Positions 1 to 5,991 of a stretch of 5,991 nt of DNA are shown here, one piece after another (the first letter of the stretch is position 1; every line of letters starts with the position of its first letter). The translations under genes were made by a program, and so were the position numbers. The notes under the pieces are model-generated. The model had not been told where the DNA came from. It did not search any database and saw only the letters and a program-made list of their open reading frames with translations. The stretch spans positions 1 to 5,991 of the forward strand of contig CANHDS010000042.1 of the NCBI GenBank assembly GCA_947459465.1, written 5' to 3'. The stretch is from Burkholderiaceae bacterium. GTDB lineage: Bacteria > Pseudomonadota > Gammaproteobacteria > Burkholderiales > Burkholderiaceae.

Positions 1-3000
1 ATCACGGCTAGCATTGCTGCGTAGTTTTTCAATCCGTAGTGCAATCGCTTTGAGATAGCGCGGGAGGTGTACTAAATGCTCATAGGAGGTTTGCTTTACA
101 AACTGCGCGTGGATTAATCCTGATAATTGTGAACGGATGTCTTCATAGGCAGAGCTGGATAGGGCTTTAGCTGCAATTAACTTCTTATGCAATTCAGCAT
201 ACTCTTGCAAACTAGCCAACACATGTTTGGCGATCTCTCCTGCGATCAGCATCAGACGAGGTTTGCCTTGCTTTAAAGATTCTTCAAACTGTGCTTTGTT
301 GGTCGGTTGTTGGTGCTGTAGCATAGCGCGCTCCATGGCCATCATTCCAATGTGCTCAATCAACTCTTCGGCCGATCCTAATTGCATAAAGAGTAAGCCG
401 ATTTCGCGTGCATGGGGTAATTGTTTATGCAGTGCTTTGGTGTGGTCTTTTAAGACCAGTGCGTACAAGCGACATAAGCCTTGCCGATGAACCCGTTTGG
501 CCTCCGCGGGATCATCAAATACTTCAAGCTCCACCGCTGTTTTGTGATCCACTAATGCAGGGTAGCCCTGGATGGTTTGGTTCCCGCGGGTCATGGTGAC
601 GGTCGGTGTTAACTCACCAAAATCCCAGGCCTGATAACTGCCCTTCTGAATCGGCAAAACTTGCTCATGATCTCTTTGTACAGCTTTGATATTGGTGTCC
701 GCAAGGCTCTGGAAGGCGTCGCGCGCCATTCCACCGTATTCACTGCGTAAACGATTTAGGTTGCGCTCTAACTCAAGCTGCCGACCGTGCTCATCAATTA
801 ATCGAAAGTTCATGAGGCAATGTGCTGGCAAGGTCTCGGGACGAAAGTCAGTTCGCTTAATCTCAATGGGATTCAGATCGCGGATAAAACGCATAAGACG
901 TTCGATGAGATCGCCCTTTCCAAAGTTATTCGCATCAAGCTGTTCTTGGACAAACTGTTTGGCACTCTCTGGCAATGGAATGCAATGGCGACGGATCTTT
1001 TGCGGCAAAGATTTAAGAAGGAGTTGAACCTTTTCAACACAGAGTCCTGGGACGAGCCATTCCGCTTGAATGGCATCGACTTGATTCAGAACGGTGATGG
1101 GTACGATCAAGGTAATACCATCTTTGGGGCTGCCTGGTTCAAAGTGATAGCTGGTTTGCAGACTCACGCCATTCATCACAATCATTTTGGGATAGCGATC
1201 TGCACTAATCCCTGCTGCTTCATGACGCATCAGGTCTGATTTCTGAAGTCGCAGACTCTGGTCTTTTTGTTCCAGGTTGGCACGATCTTCCTCAAGCCAT
1301 GCTTGGAGACCACTACGGCTGTAGACGGTTTCTGGAATTCGTTCGCGATAGAAAGCACACAGCAACTCATCATCGACTAACACGTCAGGGCGTCGTGAGC
1401 GATGCTCAAGCGCCTCAACCTCACGAATCAACTGACGGTTGTGCCAAAAGAAAGCAAATAATTTTCCGTAACGACGTTTTGCTTCAGCCTGCGTCTCACG
1501 TTCTAAAGCTGGGGTATCAACCTTGCCAAACATCTCCCCTTCGACCAAGGCTTTCTGGATAAATAATTGATGCGCCTCCATCGCATCATGCGGGGCATAG
1601 GCCACTCGTCGACCGTGGTAAACAGGTAAGCCATACAGCGTAGCGCGTTCAAACGCTAAGACCTCGCCTCGCTCTTTATCCCAAAAGGGGTCACTCAGTG
1701 ATTTCACTAGTCGGTGTTTAGCAACCCGCTCAATCCATTGCGGTTCGATCTTAGCCAAAGTTCTCGCATACAACCGGGTGGTTTCCTGAATCTCACCGGC
1801 CACAAACCACGCTCCTACCTTTTTACCCAGACTCGATCCAGGCCAAATGAATAGACGAATCCCGCGAGCGCCCTGGTAATCGCTCACCTTATTGCCCCGT
1901 TGATCGCTTGCATCTTCATCGCGCTTGCCAATGTAGCCCAGAAGACCGGTCAGCAGCGCTGTATGAATTTGTTCATAGGTTGCTGGGGTTTGATTTTCTT
2001 TCCAACCTTTCTCCGCAAGCAAAACATGTAATTGCCCGTGCACATCGCGCCACTCACGAAGTCGCCTTGGGGAAAGAAAGAGGCTACGGCATTGGTTCTC
2101 CAACTGACGATTGCTTTGTTTATGTTTGAGAGCCTCTTGATACCAGTTCCAGAGCTTCACGAACGATAAAAACTCAGAACGCTCATCAGCAAATTGCAAG
2201 TGAGCTTGATCAGCGGCACTGGCAAACTCCATGGGTCGCTCCCGTGGATCTTGGCAAGCCATGGCTGAGGCAATGATCGTGAGTTCGTTGAGCGCCTGCT
2301 GCTCACGAGCAGCTAATAAGATACGTCCAATCCGCGGATCTAAAGGAAGGTCGGCAAGCGCTTTGCCAATCGTACTGAGTTGTAGGCGATGTTGCCCTTG
2401 TGCATCAGGCTCTATTGAGCTCTCAATGGCACCCAGCTCCTCTAAAAGCTGCATACCATCCACAATTGCTCGACCCAAGGGTTTATCGATGAATGGAAAT
2501 TGCGCAATATTCGGTAGACGTAAAGCGGCCATCCGTAGGATCACAGCGGCGAGCGAGCTACGTAAGATCTCTGGGTCGGTATACGCGGCGCGTGCTTGGT
2601 AATCGGCTTCACTGTAGAGGCGAATACAAATACCGTCGGCTACACGGCCACAACGACCCGCGCGTTGGTTAGCCGCCGCCTGAGAAATTGGCTCTACCTG
2701 GAGCTGTTCCACCTTGTTGCGATACGAGTAACGCTTAACGCGTGCCAATCCTGAATCAATCACATACCGAATGTTCGGCACGGTCAAGGAGGTTTCGGCC
2801 ACATTGGTTGCCAACACAATCCGCCGGCCATTGCCGCTTTGGAATACTCGCTCTTGCTCACTCACCGCTTGCCGTGCAAACAAACTCAGAATCTCTGGAT
2901 GAAAGCGCTGTTGTAAAAATGGGTCTTTCCTAAGCGCTTCAGCGCACTCCCGAATCTCTCGCTCGCCCGGTAAGAACACTAATACATCACCCGCTCCTGC

Positions 3001-3729
3001 TGCACCTTCACGCCAGACCTCACCAATCGCTTTGCAAACTGCTTCGGGGATTTCTAGTGCCTCTTTTTGGCCATCGACTTGCAATGGGGCATAACGTTGC
3101 TCGACTGGAAAGAGTCGACCGCTCACCTCAATGACCGGTGCCGCTTTGCCATGAGTTGCAAAATGATTGGCAAACCGTTGTGCGTCGATTGTGGCTGATG
3201 TAATGATGAGCTTAAGATCCGGTCGCTTAGCGATCAGTTGTTTAAGGTACCCCAGTAAGAAATCAATATTGAGACTGCGCTCATGGGCTTCATCGATGAT
3301 GATGGTGTCGTACTTTTTAAGGAGTGGATCGGTTTGGGTCTCAGCCAACAATATTCCATCGGTCATTAATTTGATCGACGCTTGTTGACTTGTATGATCG
3401 GCAAAGCGCACTTGATAGCCCACATCCTCACCAATAGGGGTGCCAAGCTCTTGAGCAATCCGTTTAGCGGTACTTGTGGCGGCAATACGACGTGGCTGAG
3501 TATGGCCAATCAGTCCACCCTGATGAACTTTGCCACGACCCAACGCTAAACAAATTTTGGGAAGCTGGGTGGTTTTCCCTGAACCCGTTTCCCCACAGAC
3601 AATGATCACGGGGCTTGCTAGCAAGGCTTTGGCGATCACTTCACGCTGGGAGGAGACCGGTAGACTCTCAGGGAAAGTGATGGCCTTGCCCCGCAGCGGA
3701 CGCCATGCGATCGTGCTTGACGCGCTCAT
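1..3729 (-). CDS. hrpA: ATP-dependent RNA helicase HrpA, DEAH-box (C-terminus cut by window edge)
   Basis: Cytoplasmic DEAH/RHA-family helicase that uses ATP to remodel RNA; the E. coli homologue acts in mRNA processing and is reported to rescue stalled ribosomes. I translated the whole reading frame: 1243 codons with no stop or frameshift. Motifs, numbered from the ATG at 3729: Walker A GETGSGKT 46-53, TQPRR 77-81, TDGILL 123-128, DEAH 146-149, SAT 178-180, motif IV around 248-259, ATNVAETSLTV 307-317, QRAGRCGR 355-362. After the two RecA domains come the helicase-associated (HA2) domain, about 385-505 with QDPRERP at 493-499, an OB-fold region about 584-690, and the long HrpA-type C-terminal domain (DUF3418) from about 700. 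At the edge, RYLKAIALRIEKL (1224-1236) aligns with E. coli RYLQAIEKRLEKL, so roughly 60-70 residues are missing. The start at 3729 is chosen because GAAGG lies 7 nt upstream; an in-frame ATG two codons earlier (3735) is too close to it. The N-terminus is about 50 residues shorter than in E. coli. Confidence 0.96.
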   Translation of the reverse strand, partial: MSASSTIAWRPLRGKAITFPESLPVSSQREVIAKALLASPVIIVCGETGSGKTTQLPKICLALGRGKVHQGGLIGHTQPRRIAATSTAKRIAQELGTPIGEDVGYQVRFADHTSQQASIKLMTDGILLAETQTDPLLKKYDTIIIDEAHERSLNIDFLLGYLKQLIAKRPDLKLIITSATIDAQRFANHFATHGKAAPVIEVSGRLFPVEQRYAPLQVDGQKEALEIPEAVCKAIGEVWREGAAGAGDVLVFLPGEREIRECAEALRKDPFLQQRFHPEILSLFARQAVSEQERVFQSGNGRRIVLATNVAETSLTVPNIRYVIDSGLARVKRYSYRNKVEQLQVEPISQAAANQRAGRCGRVADGICIRLYSEADYQARAAYTDPEILRSSLAAVILRMAALRLPNIAQFPFIDKPLGRAIVDGMQLLEELGAIESSIEPDAQGQHRLQLSTIGKALADLPLDPRIGRILLAAREQQALNELTIIASAMACQDPRERPMEFASAADQAHLQFADERSEFLSFVKLWNWYQEALKHKQSNRQLENQCRSLFLSPRRLREWRDVHGQLHVLLAEKGWKENQTPATYEQIHTALLTGLLGYIGKRDEDASDQRGNKVSDYQGARGIRLFIWPGSSLGKKVGAWFVAGEIQETTRLYARTLAKIEPQWIERVAKHRLVKSLSDPFWDKERGEVLAFERATLYGLPVYHGRRVAYAPHDAMEAHQLFIQKALVEGEMFGKVDTPALERETQAEAKRRYGKLFAFFWHNRQLIREVEALEHRSRRPDVLVDDELLCAFYRERIPETVYSRSGLQAWLEEDRANLEQKDQSLRLQKSDLMRHEAAGISADRYPKMIVMNGVSLQTSYHFEPGSPKDGITLIVPITVLNQVDAIQAEWLVPGLCVEKVQLLLKSLPQKIRRHCIPLPESAKQFVQEQLDANNFGKGDLIERLMRFIRDLNPIEIKRTDFRPETLPAHCLMNFRLIDEHGRQLELERNLNRLRSEYGGMARDAFQSLADTNIKAVQRDHEQVLPIQKGSYQAWDFGELTPTVTMTRGNQTIQGYPALVDHKTAVELEVFDDPAEAKRVHRQGLCRLYALVLKDHTKALHKQLPHAREIGLLFMQLGSAEELIEHIGMMAMERAMLQHQQPTNKAQFEESLKQGKPRLMLIAGEIAKHVLASLQEYAELHKKLIAAKALSSSAYEDIRSQLSGLIHAQFVKQTSYEHLVHLPRYLKAIALRIEKLRSNASRD

Positions 3730-3736
3730 GACCATG

Positions 3737-3741
3737 CCTTC
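3737..3741 (-). promoter_or_regulatory. Ribosome binding site deciding the hrpA start
   Basis: GAAGG on the minus strand. It ends 7 nt before the ATG at 3729 but only 1 nt before the in-frame ATG at 3735. Normal Shine-Dalgarno spacing therefore favours initiation at the second ATG (protein starting MSASS) over the first (MVMSASS). I found no convincing sigma-70 promoter for hrpA in the 85 bp between the two start codons; the best -35/-10 pairs on this strand match poorly. Confidence 0.6.
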
Positions 3742-3758
3742 ACGGTGGTTCGCAGGAA

Positions 3759-3784
3759 TTGGTATCCATAATTTATTTGGTATC
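3759..3784. repeat. 8-bp direct repeat in the hrpA/argA divergent promoter region
   Basis: TTGGTATC occurs at 3759-3766 and again at 3777-3784, starts 18 bp apart, separated by an A/T-rich stretch. The second copy contains the proposed argA -35 hexamer (TTGGTA). Same-face spacing of just under two helical turns would suit a regulator covering both divergent genes, but the repeat is short and could be chance. It does not resemble a good ArgR box. Confidence 0.45.
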
Positions 3785-3805
3785 TAAGCGCTTGCACCCT
3801 ATAAT
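3777..3805 (+). promoter_or_regulatory. Sigma-70 promoter of argA
   Basis: A perfect -10 hexamer TATAAT (3800-3805) is preceded at the optimal 17-bp spacing by TTGGTA (3777-3782), which matches 4 of 6 positions of the -35 consensus. Transcription should start about 7 nt after the -10 box, near A3812, only 3 nt before the argA ATG at 3815. The spacer holds the 8-bp palindrome AAGCGCTT (3786-3793). No Shine-Dalgarno-like sequence lies between the -10 box and the ATG. Confidence 0.75.
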
Positions 3806-3814
3806 TTTCGCATT

Positions 3815-5164
3815 ATGTCCGCGCTTCCACCCTCCTCCCAATCCAATCACTTTCCCTTCGTTGGCTGGCTACGCGAGGTAGCGCCCTATATCCATGCCTT
3901 TCGTGAGAAGACCTTTGTGATCGCCTTTGCGGGTGAACTTGCCCAAGACTTCGATCAATTGGAGAACCTCATTGAAGACATTGCTATGTTGCATGCCATG
4001 GGCATGCGCATTGTCTTAATTCATGGCATTCGCCCCCAAATCGATGAGCAGTTATCCCTGCGTAAGATTAAAAGTAAATTTGGTAAAGGTCAGATGAGCA
4101 GTTATCGGATTACCGATTCTGCTGCGCTCGAGTGCGTCAAAGAGGCGGCTGGTGAACTGCGCCTTGATATTGAGGCAGCGTTTAGTCGTGGTTTACCCAA
4201 TACCCCCATGGCTGGTTCTCGCATCTCGGTGATCTCTGGCAACTTTATTACTGCTATGCCCATTGGTGTGGTTGATGGCGTTGACTATCTACTGACTGGC
4301 CTGGTTCGCAAGGTTGATTCCGAATCCATTCGGATGTCGCTCAATAGCGGTAAGCTGGTATTGCTCTCACCACTGGGGTTCTCACCCACTGGTCAGGCAT
4401 TTAACTTGTCCTTTGAGGATGTCGCTGCTGCCACTGCTGCAGCCCTGAAGGCAGATAAGCTCATGTTCTTGACCCCTTTCCCCGGATTGCACGATGAGGA
4501 GGGTCAACTGGTTACCGAGTTATCGATTGCTCAGTTGCAGGACTACTTGCAGCTTTACCCCGACCTGCCAAGCAATATGCGTAACTTCTTAAACACAGCC
4601 ATGCGTGCAGTTCGCTCGGGTGTCAGTCGTGCGCATTTTCTGCCATGCGATCGTGATGGTGTTTTACTCGAAGAGTTGTTTACGCACGATGGTGTAGGCA
4701 TGATGTTAGCGGCCTCGGACATTGAGAACTTGCGCGAGGCAAGTCAAGATGACGTTGGCGGTATTTTGCAACTAACCTTACCACTCGAGGCCGAGGGTAT
4801 CCTCGCTGCCCGTGGGCAAGAGGTGATCGAACGGGATATCGCTCGGTTCTCGGTGATCGAGCACGATAAAGTTTTATTTGGTTGCGCCGCCCTCTTTCCG
4901 TTTCCCAATGGTGTGGGTGAGCTTGCTTGCCTCGTGGTTGATCCAAACTCCCAAGGTTCAGGGGATGGTGAACGGCTTTTAAAGCGGATTGAGGCCCGTG
5001 CCAAGCAAGAAGGGATTAATAAGTTATTTGTTTTAACAACCCGAACTGAGCACTGGTTCCTCAAGCGTGGTTTTGTGAGAGCTACTGTCGACGATCTCCC
5101 CGAGGAGCGCAAGCAGATCTACAACTGGGATCGCAAATCCATGGTGCTTACCAAAAGGATTTAA
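3815..5164 (+). CDS. argA: Amino-acid N-acetyltransferase (N-acetylglutamate synthase)
   Basis: Transfers acetyl from acetyl-CoA to L-glutamate, the first step of arginine biosynthesis, in the cytoplasm; the classical enzyme is feedback-inhibited by arginine bound to its kinase-like domain. The 449-residue protein is about the usual length (E. coli about 443) and collinear with E. coli ArgA. An amino-acid-kinase-fold domain (about 30-290) carries KTFVIAFAGE (32-41), HGIRPQID (70-77), NTPMAG (129-134), SGNFI (141-145) and DGVDY (154-158). The C-terminal GNAT domain (about 305-449) has the acetyl-CoA loop QGSGDG (380-385) and the ArgA-type segment KLFVLTTR (403-410). The fusion of both domains separates ArgA from ArgB and from ArgJ. 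The start is well fixed: an in-frame TAA lies at 3785-3787 and the next Met is near residue 58, inside the kinase fold. The gene runs divergently from hrpA and is followed after 77 bp by yggX. It is complete, with no missing motif seen. Confidence 0.96.
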   Translation: MSALPPSSQSNHFPFVGWLREVAPYIHAFREKTFVIAFAGELAQDFDQLENLIEDIAMLHAMGMRIVLIHGIRPQIDEQLSLRKIKSKFGKGQMSSYRITDSAALECVKEAAGELRLDIEAAFSRGLPNTPMAGSRISVISGNFITAMPIGVVDGVDYLLTGLVRKVDSESIRMSLNSGKLVLLSPLGFSPTGQAFNLSFEDVAAATAAALKADKLMFLTPFPGLHDEEGQLVTELSIAQLQDYLQLYPDLPSNMRNFLNTAMRAVRSGVSRAHFLPCDRDGVLLEELFTHDGVGMMLAASDIENLREASQDDVGGILQLTLPLEAEGILAARGQEVIERDIARFSVIEHDKVLFGCAALFPFPNGVGELACLVVDPNSQGSGDGERLLKRIEARAKQEGINKLFVLTTRTEHWFLKRGFVRATVDDLPEERKQIYNWDRKSMVLTKRI

Positions 5165-5207
5165 TCCCCTTATTCAGGGATGCCATACCGACTTGGCCAT
5201 GACTGCC

Positions 5208-5213
5208 TATAAT
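5208..5213 (+). promoter_or_regulatory. Probable -10 box of a yggX promoter
   Basis: A perfect TATAAT lies in the argA-yggX gap. No good -35 element is found at 16-18 bp upstream (the best 16-bp-spaced hexamer, TACCGA, is poor), so the promoter may be weak or need an activator. The predicted transcription start, near 5220, gives a leader of about 22 nt before the ATG at 5242. It would exclude the earlier in-frame ATG at 5215, which lies only 1 nt after the -10 box. Confidence 0.5.
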
Positions 5214-5232
5214 CATGGCAATTAGTTCAAGC

Positions 5233-5236
5233 GAGG
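5233..5236 (+). promoter_or_regulatory. Ribosome binding site deciding the yggX start
   Basis: GAGG, 5 nt before the ATG at 5242. It supports that start over the in-frame ATG at 5215, which has no such sequence and would add nine residues not seen in the family. Confidence 0.7.
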
Positions 5237-5241
5237 TTGAT

Positions 5242-5514
5242 ATGGCACGAATGGTTCAATGCATTAAGCTCAATAAAGAGGCTGAGGGCTTAGATTTTGC
5301 TCCCCTACCAGGTGATCTGGGCAAAAAGATCTGGAACCAGGTTTCTAAAGAGGCGTGGGCTGGCTGGCTAAAGCACCAGACTATGCTCATTAATGAGAAC
5401 CGCCTCAATATGGCTGATCCCCGAGCTCGCCAATACCTTCTGAAACAGGTCGAGAAATATTTCTTCGAAGGTGGAGCAGATGTCGCAAGCGGCTACGTAC
5501 CGCCAACGCAGTAA
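5242..5514 (+). CDS. yggX: Probable Fe(II)-trafficking / oxidative damage protection protein YggX
   Basis: Small cytoplasmic protein thought to help supply Fe(II) and to protect iron-sulfur enzymes from oxidative damage; in enterics it is linked to SoxRS control and to MutY. From 5242 the protein is 90 residues, the usual family length. Conserved features are Cys7 near the N-terminus, EAEGLDF (13-19), PGDLGKKI (23-30), SKEAW (35-39), QTMLINE (46-52), a C-terminal FFEGG (74-78) and GYVPP (84-88). The start at 5242 is preferred over 5215 because it has a GAGG ribosome binding site, gives the family's length, and places the conserved cysteine at residue 7 as in E. coli. The gene follows argA on the same strand after 77 bp and has its own likely -10 box, so it may be transcribed alone or by read-through from argA. 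It is not next to mutY here. Its stop codon is 6 bp from that of convergent rpiA. Confidence 0.95.
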   Translation: MARMVQCIKLNKEAEGLDFAPLPGDLGKKIWNQVSKEAWAGWLKHQTMLINENRLNMADPRARQYLLKQVEKYFFEGGADVASGYVPPTQ

Positions 5515-5520
5515 CTACGC

Positions 5521-5991
5521 TTATTTAAATCTTAGGGTTTCAACCGTTTCGCTTTTGCCCAAAAGCAATACATCTGCTTTACGTTTGGCAAAGAGTCCGA
5601 CGCTAATCACGCCAGGGATTTGATTAATTGCCTCTTCGAGGGCGATTGGGTCTTGAATAGATAACCCATGAATATCCAGAATCCAACCCTTGTTATCGGT
5701 GAGGTACGGCTGACCCTCAGCTTTACCGGATTTGATGAGTCTTAATTGAGCTTGCCCGCCAAATGGATTGAGTGCTTTACTAACTGCGGTTTGCGCCAGG
5801 GGAATAATCTCAACCGGAAGAGGAAAATGACCCAGCTGCTGCACGAGTTTGGTCTCATCACAAATACAAACAAATTCTTGAGCCATGCTAGCAATGATCT
5901 TCTCACGGGTTAAGGCGCCACCGCCACCTTTGATCATATGACCCTGTGGATTAATTTCATCGGCACCATCTACATAGATTGGCATGGGGTA
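5521..5991 (-). CDS. rpiA: Ribose-5-phosphate isomerase A (N-terminus cut by window edge)
   Basis: Interconverts ribose 5-phosphate and ribulose 5-phosphate in the non-oxidative pentose phosphate pathway, in the cytoplasm. The reading frame is open to the right edge: 156 codons plus TAA are visible, and comparison with E. coli RpiA suggests about 73 N-terminal residues are missing, including the substrate-binding GTGSTA-type loop. Numbering from the edge ([12 protein letters not shown]), Asp8, Asp11, Lys21 and Glu30 match the E. coli active-site residues Asp81, Asp84, Lys94 and Glu103 with identical spacing, within YVDGADEI and [10 protein letters not shown]. Further conserved segments are [30 protein letters not shown] and VGLFA. 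The ATG at 5985 lies inside the conserved core and is not the true start. The middle segment ([18 protein letters not shown]) is a few residues longer than in E. coli. The gene is convergent with yggX, with a 6-bp gap. Confidence 0.96.
   Translation of the reverse strand, partial: YPMPIYVDGADEINPQGHMIKGGGGALTREKIIASMAQEFVCICDETKLVQQLGHFPLPVEIIPLAQTAVSKALNPFGGQAQLRLIKSGKAEGQPYLTDNKGWILDIHGLSIQDPIALEEAINQIPGVISVGLFAKRKADVLLLGKSETVETLRFK
5551..5566. repeat. Inverted repeat inside the 3' end of rpiA
   Basis: GCTTTTGCCCAAAAGC can form a hairpin with a 6-bp stem (GCTTTT/AAAAGC) and a GCCC tetraloop, or 7 bp if the inner G-C closes. It starts 37 bp past the yggX stop and lies in the rpiA C-terminal coding sequence (LLLGKSE). 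No run of T follows on either strand, so it is not a standard intrinsic terminator. It is the nearest structure that could mark a yggX mRNA 3' end, and may simply reflect the codons. Confidence 0.3.

Noticed and set aside
820..1239. 139-codon plus-strand open frame inside hrpA, with several smaller ones across 227-3787
   Set aside because: All lie antisense to the intact hrpA frame, have low-complexity or implausible protein sequence and no ribosome binding site, and match no family I recognise. They are shadows of the coding strand.
3736..3814. ArgR operator in the argA promoter region
   Set aside because: The A/T-rich stretch near 3766-3778 does not give a palindrome resembling the ARG box consensus.
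4744..5112. 122-codon minus-strand open frame inside argA (and an 88-codon one at 4680-4946)
   Set aside because: Antisense to the conserved GNAT domain of argA; Arg/Ser/Pro-rich shadow translations with no domain.
5165..5180. Possible terminator just after the argA stop codon
   Set aside because: Only a 4-bp stem (CCCT/AGGG) with a 5-nt loop and no following T run; too weak to call.
5215..5241. Earlier in-frame ATG for yggX (99-residue protein)
   Set aside because: Lies 1 nt past the -10 box and upstream of the predicted transcript start, has no SD, and adds residues absent from the family.
5521..5985. rpiA read as a complete 154-residue gene starting at 5985
   Set aside because: The conserved core (YVDGADE) starts at once and the frame stays open to the edge, so the true start is outside the window.
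1..5991. A novel defence, mobile or CRISPR-like system
   Set aside because: Nearly all bases are accounted for by four recognised housekeeping genes; the gaps are 85, 77 and 6 bp and hold no repeats or extra genes of that kind.

Overview
The window carries four protein-coding genes in ordinary bacterial housekeeping sequence. Gene content, protein sequence and the adjacency hrpA / argA / yggX point to a betaproteobacterium of the order Burkholderiales. Base composition looks close to 48-50% GC (spot-counted lines only), which is low for Burkholderia or Ralstonia and fits a Polynucleobacter-like member of the Burkholderiaceae. This placement is inference from remembered gene order and protein similarity; no search was run.

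Layout. Positions 1-3729 (minus strand) hold hrpA, a DEAH-box ATP-dependent RNA helicase, open over 1243 codons and cut by the left edge just before its C-terminus. Positions 3730-3814 are a short divergent promoter region with an excellent argA promoter and an 8-bp direct repeat. Positions 3815-5164 (plus) hold a complete argA, N-acetylglutamate synthase, the first enzyme of arginine synthesis. After 77 bp containing a consensus -10 box, positions 5242-5514 (plus) hold a complete yggX, a small Fe(II)-trafficking / oxidative damage protection protein. Only 6 bp further, positions 5521-5991 (minus) hold the C-terminal two thirds of rpiA, ribose-5-phosphate isomerase A, cut by the right edge.

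The genes do not form one pathway. hrpA and argA are divergent. argA and yggX point the same way, but yggX seems to have its own promoter. yggX and rpiA are convergent, with no room for a terminator between their stop codons. The most interesting regulatory feature is at argA: the -10 box ends 9 bp before the start codon and there is no Shine-Dalgarno sequence, so the mRNA is probably leaderless or nearly so.

I see no tRNA, rRNA, CRISPR array, insertion sequence, phage gene, toxin-antitoxin or defence module, and no evidence of a new multi-gene system. The findings are small regulatory and architectural points.
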